Shown: one piece after another, positions 1-5,223 of the stretch
Layout: every line of letters begins with the position of its first letter
Position numbering within the stretch: position 1 is the stretch's first letter
Assembly (NCBI GenBank): GCA_040004415.1
Contig: JBDUAY010000413.1
Span: 1 to 5,223, forward strand
Source: JACMLD01 sp040004415
GTDB lineage: Bacteria; Bacteroidota; Bacteroidia; Chitinophagales; Chitinophagaceae
Length of the DNA: 5,223 nt
Direction: 5' to 3'
Notes under the pieces: model-generated
What the model was told of the DNA's origin: nothing
The model's database searches: none
The model's input: only the letters and a program-made list of their open reading frames with translations
Translations under genes and position numbers: made by a program

Positions 1-857
1 TTATAATAACATTGATCTCTTTGCACCGCCTTACATTGGAAACATTGGTGTATTCAAACCTGCTGTCGTTGTTTATCACCAGTGTATTTGTTCTGCTAAA
101 AGGATGGACTCATTTATGGGCCTGGAAAAACAAAACAAGAAGCGGAATTATGGAGCTGTATCATTTTGGCAAATACAGCGTGCTGGGTAATATAAGTGCC
201 TATTTATTACGGGCGTCAGATAACTTTATCATCAATGCTACACTGGGCGCCGGGGCTGTGGCGCAATACAGTATTGGCCTGCGGTTGCTGGAAGTAGTTG
301 AAATACCCTTGCGCAGCTTTATTGCTACTGCTATGCCATCTATGTATGCGGCGTTTAACAGGGGTGCCAAAACGGAACTGATTTACACCATGAAGAAGTA
401 TGCCGGCCTTTTAACGATCGCCCTGATTCCGGTGTGTATTGGCTCCGTAATATTTGCAGAGCTAGCCGTGTATCTGCTGAGCGGCAAGCAATATGTTGGT
501 ACAGAAGCCGCCACCGTGCTACGTTTGTTTATGACTTTTTCTTTATTATTTCCTGCCGACAGGTTTATTTCTCTCGGGCTTGATGCAATACACAAACCCA
601 ATATCAATTTTATAAAGATACTGGTGATGCTGGCGGTCAATATAATTACCGATTTTGCCGGCATTGCCATTTTTGGAAATGTAAATGGCGTTGCACTGGC
701 TACGGTTTTCCCGGTTCTTGTAGGTATTTGGATAGGTTATGTTGAACTAAGAAAATATGAAAATTTTAAGCTGCTTCAAATACCTGTTGTTGGCTATACC
801 GAATTGAAAATATTTCTGCATGAAAAATTGAATATGAAAAAAACATTCCTGCCCTGA
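1..857 (+). CDS. Polysaccharide/oligosaccharide flippase (Wzx-like, MOP superfamily), 5'-truncated by the window edge
   Basis: This is the C-terminal part of a multi-pass inner-membrane protein that I read as a lipid-linked oligosaccharide flippase of the PST/Wzx type, used in exopolysaccharide, capsule or O-antigen export. The frame is open from position 3 with no stop before the edge, so the TTG at 12 is unlikely to be the true start. About 284 residues are visible, against roughly 420-500 for the family. Counting from the TTG, hydrophobic segments lie near 9-29, 55-80, 82-103, 131-157, 165-184, 199-221 and 224-246, followed by a charged tail of about 35 residues. The FGKYSVLGNIS and ASDNFIINATLGAGAVAQYSIG stretches resemble the start of the second half of MOP/Wzx flippases, where a polar loop leads to a helix pair. 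Wzx proteins diverge strongly in sequence, so the substrate cannot be predicted and another MOP-family exporter is possible. The family call is fairly secure; the role in a particular glycan pathway is inference. Confidence 0.8.
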   Translation, partial: IITLISLHRLTLETLVYSNLLSLFITSVFVLLKGWTHLWAWKNKTRSGIMELYHFGKYSVLGNISAYLLRASDNFIINATLGAGAVAQYSIGLRLLEVVEIPLRSFIATAMPSMYAAFNRGAKTELIYTMKKYAGLLTIALIPVCIGSVIFAELAVYLLSGKQYVGTEAATVLRLFMTFSLLFPADRFISLGLDAIHKPNINFIKILVMLAVNIITDFAGIAIFGNVNGVALATVFPVLVGIWIGYVELRKYENFKLLQIPVVGYTELKIFLHEKLNMKKTFLP

Positions 858-888
858 GGTATCCTGGCGAAAGTGGGGCATTTCAGGG
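852..888 (+). terminator. Possible hairpin overlapping the flippase stop codon
   Basis: CCCTGA (852-857, including the TGA stop) is complementary to TCAGGG (883-888). The stem can extend inward through two G-T pairs and one T-A pair to about 9 bp around a 19-nt loop. The sequence that follows is A/T-rich but has no clear T run, so this is a weak candidate for an intrinsic terminator. It could be chance pairing. Its position exactly at the gene end is the main support. Confidence 0.25.
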
Positions 889-944
889 GTTATATTAATC
901 ATCAGCAATAACGGTACTGCAACATCCTGTTACCCATTGCCTGC

Positions 945-964
945 TTCCGCAATCGATTGCGGAA
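945..964. promoter_or_regulatory. Perfect 20-bp palindrome, candidate operator or activator site
   Basis: The half-site TTCCGCAATC is followed immediately by its exact reverse complement, giving a spacer-free 20-bp palindrome; the flanking bases (C at 944, A at 965) no longer match. It ends 4 bp before the candidate -33 element of the susC-like promoter and is centred about 50 bp upstream of the predicted transcription start. This position suits a dimeric transcription factor acting on the susC/susD-like operon. It could also fold as an 8-bp stem with a TCGA loop, but no T run follows on either strand, which argues against an intrinsic terminator. The regulator is unknown and none is encoded in the window. 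Confidence 0.5.
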
Positions 965-968
965 ATAA

Positions 969-1000
969 TTAGTCTAAATGGCTCAACATTTTTATTTTTG
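969..1000 (+). promoter_or_regulatory. Candidate Bacteroidota sigma-ABfr-type promoter for the susC-like operon
   Basis: TATTTTTG at 993-1000 matches the Bacteroidota -7 consensus TAnnTTTG in every specified base. Twenty bases upstream, TTAG at 969-972 matches three of four bases of the -33 consensus TTTG, so the -33 half is weak. Transcription would start near 1005-1008, leaving a leader of about 30 nt before the ATG at 1036. A weak -33 element is compatible with help from an activator bound at the adjacent palindrome (945-964). The call rests on consensus matching only. Confidence 0.5.
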
Positions 1001-1035
1001 TAGGGAGCTTCCATAACTAAATTAAATACTGCTGT

Positions 1036-4000
1036 ATGAAGAAAACGACGATTGCCGTCAGAATACTATTTCTGATCTTTTTTGTATTATCCTCTTTCTA
1101 TTATCTGCGGGCACAGGACAATGCCATTGCAGTCAGCTCAAAAAAGTCAAACTACCCGGGCGCAACAAATACAGGTTCTGGTGAAACATCACCGGATAAA
1201 AAGCTGGTGGTTAATGTAACTGGAAAAGTGACTGGCGAAAATGGCCAGGGTCTCTCTGGCGTAACCGTAAGTATTAAGGAACAAAGTGCAAGGGCGGTCA
1301 CTACCGACGCAAATGGTTCCTTTACCATTTCTGTTCCAACAGGAAAAGAGACGCTTGTATTTACCTACATTGGATATACGGCACAGGAAATAAGCCTGAA
1401 GGATCGTACAAGCATTGCTGTGGCAATGGTACAGGAAAACAAGGCGCTTGAAGATGTAGTGGTAGTTGGCTACAACACCGTTAAAAGAAAAGATGTAACA
1501 GGCTCTGTTGCCGGTATTAACCAGGCAGACATTAAATCACGACCGGTAGCCAATGCAGTAGAGGCAATGCAGGGAAAGGTTGCGGGTGTTGATATTTCCA
1601 GCAATGAACGCCCCGGTACAATTGGTAATATTAGCATCAGGGGGGTTCGTTCTCTCCTTGCATCAAGTGCACCTTTATTTGTTGTAGACGGAATACCGCT
1701 GATTAGCGGTGGAATAGATAATTTTAATCCTCAAGACATAGAAGCAATCGATGTCTTAAAAGATGCATCTGCAACAGCTGTTTATGGTAGCCGGGGTGCT
1801 AATGGTGTAATCATTGTTACCACCAAGCAGGGTAAAAAAGGTAAAGTAACGCTTAACCTTAATAGCTCCGTTAAATTAGACAATCTGCAGGATAGTGAAA
1901 AAATGTTTAGTGCAGGCGATTATATTACTTTTCGCAGGTGGGCTTACTATTATGCTGGTTTAAATAATACAACAGGTGTTAGCACCAACCCCAGGGGTGA
2001 TCAGCCAACGATTGCTACCGATAGAACTTTTTTTAATGCAACCGGCGATCCCGCTGCCTTTGCTAATTTAATGAAAGGTTGGGCCAGCGGCACATGGAAT
2101 GGCGACGCTGTTACAACAACCGACTGGAGAGGATTGGTAAAGCAACAATCTGTTACCAGCGATAATATTATGAGTGTTAGCGGCGGTAGCGATAAAATAA
2201 AAGCGTACGGCTCTTTTGGTTATTTAAATAATACAGGAACTATCAAAGGCCAGTCTTTTAAAAGATATTCAGCTAAAACAAATATAGATATACAAGCTAC
2301 AAAATGGCTTTCTTTTGGAAGCAGCCTGAACATTTCTTACTCCAACCAGCAATATGGTCAATCAACAAGAAGTGTAGGAACTGTTGGAACACCTGCCGGC
2401 GGTTTGTATGAATCTGCCAGGTCTTTATTTCCTTATGCAGTACCTTATGATTCTGCAGGCAACAGGATTATTTTTCCGGGTGGTGATAACTCCTGGAAAA
2501 ACGTAGTAGGGGAAGAGAATTATAATATAGACCAAAGAACTACGCTGAGGGCATTTGGTAGTTTGTTCACCCAAATAGATTTAGGGGCTATTTTCCGGCC
2601 ATTAAAAGGCTTAAGATACCGTATGAATTTTGGACCTGATATTTCAAGTTATACTGATGGGGTTTATGTAGATTCTAAATCTGTAGCCAATGGATCAGGT
2701 ACCGATAACCCTGCTAATAGCATAGCCTCTCTTTTAAAAGGTAAGGCAGTTTCCTATACGCTGGATAATTTGTTGTATTACGAGAAAACGATTGGGGACC
2801 ATAATTTTGGTATCACTTTATTGCAAAGCCAAACTTCATTGACCGCTGATAGCAGTACCATCAATGGTGTAGGTATTCCTTTAGCTTCTTCCAAATGGAA
2901 TGCCTTAACAAGTGGAACGGTAACAGGCTCTTTAACCACCAGTTCCAATTTATCCCAGCAACAATTATTGTCCTATATGGCCAGGGTTAATTACAGTTTT
3001 AAGGATAAATACCTGTTAACTGCTTCTATCCGCAGGGATGGTTCATCTGTATTTGCAGAAGGCAATAAGTACGAAAATTTTCCAAGTGTTGCCCTCGCAT
3101 GGCGTATCAACCGCGAGGGTTTTATGAAGAATACTGACTGGGTAAATGATTTAAAACTAAGAGTAGGTGTAGGTGTTACCGGAAACTCAGCGGTAGGGCC
3201 ATATTCAACCAAGGGCCTGCTTATTTCACTGTTTTATCCTTACTCATCCAGCAATGTTGCGGGCTCTACACCCAATCCGTTATTAGCAAACCAGGCGCTT
3301 AAATGGGAAAGAACACAACAATATAATGTTGGTATAGATTTTTCTTTGTTCAACAGGAGAGTGATGGGTAGTTTTGATGCATACACTTCCAAGACCTCCG
3401 ATTTGTTACAACAAAGAAATCTGTTGACAGTAACCGGATATAATTTCACCTATTTTAACATTGCGCAAACCGCCAATCATGGCTTTGACATTAGTTTGAC
3501 AACGGTAAATGTGAAGGCCAAAGATGTAGCGTGGACAACTACCATCAATGCATCATGGCAAAAAGATCATATTGTTTCTACTGCTTTTGGTGACCAAAAT
3601 GATATTAACCAAAACTTGTTTATTGGTCAACCCCAGGGTGTGATTTATGGGTATAAATCACAGGGCTTATGGCAAACAAAAGATACTGCATCATACAAAG
3701 CCTTTAATGCAAATGGCAACAATTTCTCACCAGGTTTTACAAGAGTAGCAGACTTAAACGGAGATAATAAAATTGACCCGAATAATGACCGGCAGATTGT
3801 AGGGTACACAAGGCCACGCTGGATAGTTGGTATGACAAACACTGTCAGTTATAAAAACTTTGATTTATCTGTCTTTTTATATGGGCGTTTAAACTACACC
3901 TATAACACCGGTGGCGAAGGAGAAGCAGGACGTGGTGTTACCAGGCAAATTAATTATTACAATGAAAATAATAAAAATGCCACTTATGAGAAACCAGTGT

Positions 4001-4263
4001 ATAATGCGGGTAATGCCTCATTGGATCCATATTATGCTGCATTAGGATATTTACCAGCTTCTTTTATTAAAATACGAAATATCTCTGTGTCTTATAATAC
4101 CAATTCCAGCTATTTCAAAAAAGCAGGATTTTCTACTTTGAGGGTCTATGTACAAATAAGCAATCCGGGACAGTTATTCTCCAAGCTTAAATATCTTGAC
4201 ATGGATACAGAGTCTCCAACCTGGAACAGGGGTGTCACATTTGGAATTAATGCTTCGTTTTAA
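1036..4263 (+). CDS. SusC/RagA-family TonB-dependent outer-membrane transporter
   Basis: This is a complete 1075-residue outer-membrane importer of the SusC family, expected to take up an oligosaccharide or similar oligomer with energy from TonB-ExbBD. In order: a signal peptide (about 1-26, ending LRAQ); a polar linker (about 27-58); a carboxypeptidase-regulatory-like beta domain (about 60-132, starting VTGKVTGENGQGLSGVTV); a TonB-box-like LEDVVVVGY (138-146); a plug (about 150-262) with ISIRGVRSL and FVVDGIPL; and the SusC/RagA signature DASATAVYGSRGANGVIIV (243-261). The rest is a beta barrel. It contains a D-rich loop, DLNGDNKID (906-914), common in this family and possibly metal-binding, and ends in phenylalanine (GINASF), as outer-membrane barrels usually do. 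The space before the regulatory-like domain is too short for an STN domain, so FecI/FecR-type signalling through this receptor is not supported. The ATG at 1036 is chosen because the signal peptide begins there; there is no Shine-Dalgarno sequence, as is normal in the phylum. The substrate is unknown; 'SusC' here means the family, not starch. Confidence 0.96.
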   Translation: MKKTTIAVRILFLIFFVLSSFYYLRAQDNAIAVSSKKSNYPGATNTGSGETSPDKKLVVNVTGKVTGENGQGLSGVTVSIKEQSARAVTTDANGSFTISVPTGKETLVFTYIGYTAQEISLKDRTSIAVAMVQENKALEDVVVVGYNTVKRKDVTGSVAGINQADIKSRPVANAVEAMQGKVAGVDISSNERPGTIGNISIRGVRSLLASSAPLFVVDGIPLISGGIDNFNPQDIEAIDVLKDASATAVYGSRGANGVIIVTTKQGKKGKVTLNLNSSVKLDNLQDSEKMFSAGDYITFRRWAYYYAGLNNTTGVSTNPRGDQPTIATDRTFFNATGDPAAFANLMKGWASGTWNGDAVTTTDWRGLVKQQSVTSDNIMSVSGGSDKIKAYGSFGYLNNTGTIKGQSFKRYSAKTNIDIQATKWLSFGSSLNISYSNQQYGQSTRSVGTVGTPAGGLYESARSLFPYAVPYDSAGNRIIFPGGDNSWKNVVGEENYNIDQRTTLRAFGSLFTQIDLGAIFRPLKGLRYRMNFGPDISSYTDGVYVDSKSVANGSGTDNPANSIASLLKGKAVSYTLDNLLYYEKTIGDHNFGITLLQSQTSLTADSSTINGVGIPLASSKWNALTSGTVTGSLTTSSNLSQQQLLSYMARVNYSFKDKYLLTASIRRDGSSVFAEGNKYENFPSVALAWRINREGFMKNTDWVNDLKLRVGVGVTGNSAVGPYSTKGLLISLFYPYSSSNVAGSTPNPLLANQALKWERTQQYNVGIDFSLFNRRVMGSFDAYTSKTSDLLQQRNLLTVTGYNFTYFNIAQTANHGFDISLTTVNVKAKDVAWTTTINASWQKDHIVSTAFGDQNDINQNLFIGQPQGVIYGYKSQGLWQTKDTASYKAFNANGNNFSPGFTRVADLNGDNKIDPNNDRQIVGYTRPRWIVGMTNTVSYKNFDLSVFLYGRLNYTYNTGGEGEAGRGVTRQINYYNENNKNATYEKPVYNAGNASLDPYYAALGYLPASFIKIRNISVSYNTNSSYFKKAGFSTLRVYVQISNPGQLFSKLKYLDMDTESPTWNRGVTFGINASF
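3639..3662. repeat. Perfect 10-bp inverted repeat with a 4-nt spacer inside the susC-like gene
   Basis: TGTGATTTAT (3639-3648) and ATAAATCACA (3653-3662) are exact reverse complements around the spacer GGGT. The stretch encodes part of GVIYGYKSQGLW, a motif region that recurs in SusC-family barrels, so protein constraint may explain much of it. The TGTGA and TCACA ends recall CRP half-sites, but they are 14 bp apart instead of 6. I annotate it as a sequence feature without assigning a function. Confidence 0.3.
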
Positions 4264-4283
4264 TAAAATAAATTTTGACTGAC

Positions 4284-5223
4284 ATGAAAAAGAATAATTC
4301 TTTTAATATATTAATGATTGCCACAACTGTATTTTTTTCTGCTTCGTGCAATAAACATTTCCTGGATGAAACCAATACAACGGCAAGGACTACAGCTTTT
4401 TTTTCTACAGATGCGGGTATACAGCAACTGGCAACGGGTGCTTATTACCAGGTCTTCGCTGTTCCGCCAAATGGAGAATGGTACTATGCAGCAACCAACT
4501 ATGGCACCGATGAATTTCATGTTGGTGGTGACCCCTCAAATGCACCATGGAACAATTATGACGCCACTTTCAATTCGGTAAACCAGGGTAGCAATACCAA
4601 CATAGCGCTTGCTAATTTTCAATGGGATGCATTGTACATAGGAATTGGAGATGCCAATTTATTAATTGATAACTGTATTAAAAGCACTTCTGCCAGTCCT
4701 GCAGTAAAAAATACATCTTTGGGTGAAGGATATTTTATGCGTGCTTATAATTATTTGAGATTAGTAAGTCAATATGGTGCCGTTCCATTGCAGATTACTC
4801 CAATCAAAACCGTAATAACGGAATTTACCAGGGCTGCTCCCAAAGATGTATATGCACAAATAATTGCTGATTTGAAGGCTGCCATACCATTGTTACCAAC
4901 AAGTGGTGGCCCTTCCCACATAACACAGGATGCTGCTTCTCACTATTTAGCAAAAGCTTATTTATCCAGGGCAAGTGAAATAAATAGCTCCTGGAACGCT
5001 GATACCAAAGCGGCTGATTTAGCAGCTATCGGGCCGCTTTGCGATGGCGTAATTACGCGTCATCCCCTGGCTGCAAATTTTGCGGGTATATTTAATTTTA
5101 CAGGGATTAATTCTGCCAATGAGTCATTACCGGAAGTGATTCTTTCTGCTCAATTCACAAACGATCTGAATAGCAATAGCGGTAATGGTAATACCCAGCA
5201 TTTGTATTTTGTTTCAAGATATG
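4284..5223 (+). CDS. SusD/RagB-family surface lipoprotein, 3'-truncated by the window edge
   Basis: This frame is open from ATG 4284 to the right edge (313 codons), starting 20 bp after the susC-like stop, so the two genes form an operon. SusD-family proteins are surface lipoproteins, mostly alpha-helical with TPR-like repeats, that sit as a lid on the SusC barrel and bind the glycan. The first 22 residues form a lipoprotein signal peptide: a KK start, a hydrophobic core, and a lipobox-like SASC with the lipidated cysteine at 22. The mature start CNKHFLDE is typical of SusD-like proteins. GEGYFMRAYNYLRLVSQYGAVPL (148-169) includes the helix ending in YGAVPL that is highly characteristic of the family, and AKAYLSRASE (223-232) suits a TPR-type helix. 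The visible part corresponds to the N-terminal SusD-like domain; most of the C-terminal SusD/RagB domain (family length about 450-600) lies outside. Ligand-binding residues cannot be assigned. There is no Shine-Dalgarno sequence before the start. Confidence 0.93.
   Translation, partial: MKKNNSFNILMIATTVFFSASCNKHFLDETNTTARTTAFFSTDAGIQQLATGAYYQVFAVPPNGEWYYAATNYGTDEFHVGGDPSNAPWNNYDATFNSVNQGSNTNIALANFQWDALYIGIGDANLLIDNCIKSTSASPAVKNTSLGEGYFMRAYNYLRLVSQYGAVPLQITPIKTVITEFTRAAPKDVYAQIIADLKAAIPLLPTSGGPSHITQDAASHYLAKAYLSRASEINSSWNADTKAADLAAIGPLCDGVITRHPLAANFAGIFNFTGINSANESLPEVILSAQFTNDLNSNSGNGNTQHLYFVSRY

Noticed and set aside
383..670. A 95-codon minus-strand frame inside the flippase gene.
   Set aside because: It is antisense to a well-supported membrane protein and has no recognisable domain or start context. 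The other minus-strand frames, at 2991-3212, 3240-3449, 3645-3842 and 4311-4520, were rejected for the same reason.
1002..1007. AGGGAG as a Shine-Dalgarno sequence for the susC-like gene.
   Set aside because: It lies about 28 bp before the ATG, far beyond usable spacing, and Bacteroidota generally do not rely on Shine-Dalgarno pairing.
978..1016. A 12-codon reading frame (ATG 978 to TAA 1014-1016, MAQHFYFCRELP) in the gap before the susC-like gene, considered as a leader peptide.
   Set aside because: It overlaps the -7 promoter element, so its start would lie upstream of the predicted transcript. It has no regulatory codon pattern and no support for translation.
1695..1710. A 6-bp stem (ACCGCT / AGCGGT) with a GATT loop in the plug-coding region.
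   Set aside because: It is too short to stand out from chance and lies in the coding sequence of a conserved plug motif region.
3092..3119. A 7-bp inverted repeat (CCCTCGC / GCGAGGG) with a 14-nt loop in the susC-like gene.
   Set aside because: It encodes the family-typical ALAWRINREGF stretch, has a large loop and is short enough to be chance in a 5-kb window.
4318..4581. An 87-codon + strand frame at the start of the susD-like region.
   Set aside because: It is out of frame with the susD-like gene (start 4284), whose lipoprotein signal and family motifs are clear; this frame has low-complexity, unfamiliar content and is a shadow.

Overview
The window looks like chromosomal DNA of a member of the Bacteroidota, probably a Chitinophagaceae-type soil or freshwater bacterium. 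The phylum call rests on an adjacent SusC-like/SusD-like pair (a phylum hallmark), start codons without Shine-Dalgarno sequences in A/T-rich leaders, and a TAnnTTTG-type promoter element. The family-level guess is inference from the protein style only.

Layout, all on the + strand: (1) positions 1-857 hold the 3' part of a multi-pass membrane protein of the polysaccharide flippase (Wzx/PST, MOP superfamily) type, whose true start lies left of the window. (2) Positions 858-1035 are a 178-bp gap with a possible hairpin at the flippase stop, a perfect 20-bp palindrome (945-964), and a Bacteroidota-like promoter (about 969-1000). (3) Positions 1036-4263 encode a complete 1075-residue SusC/RagA-family TonB-dependent outer-membrane transporter. 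(4) After 20 bp, a SusD/RagB-family surface lipoprotein starts at 4284 and runs off the right edge with 313 codons visible.

The SusC-like barrel and the SusD-like lipoprotein are expected to work as one outer-membrane unit: SusD caps the barrel and captures a glycan or other oligomer, and SusC imports it with energy from TonB-ExbBD. They are almost certainly co-transcribed. The flippase, which would move lipid-linked sugar units across the inner membrane, seems to belong to a separate upstream transcription unit, because a promoter-like sequence and a palindrome separate it from the pair. No enzyme, regulator or sensor gene of a polysaccharide utilization locus is visible here, so the substrate cannot be named.

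I found no mobile element, RNA gene, CRISPR array or convincing new system. The most distinctive non-coding signal is the perfect palindrome next to the predicted -33 element of the susC-like gene.
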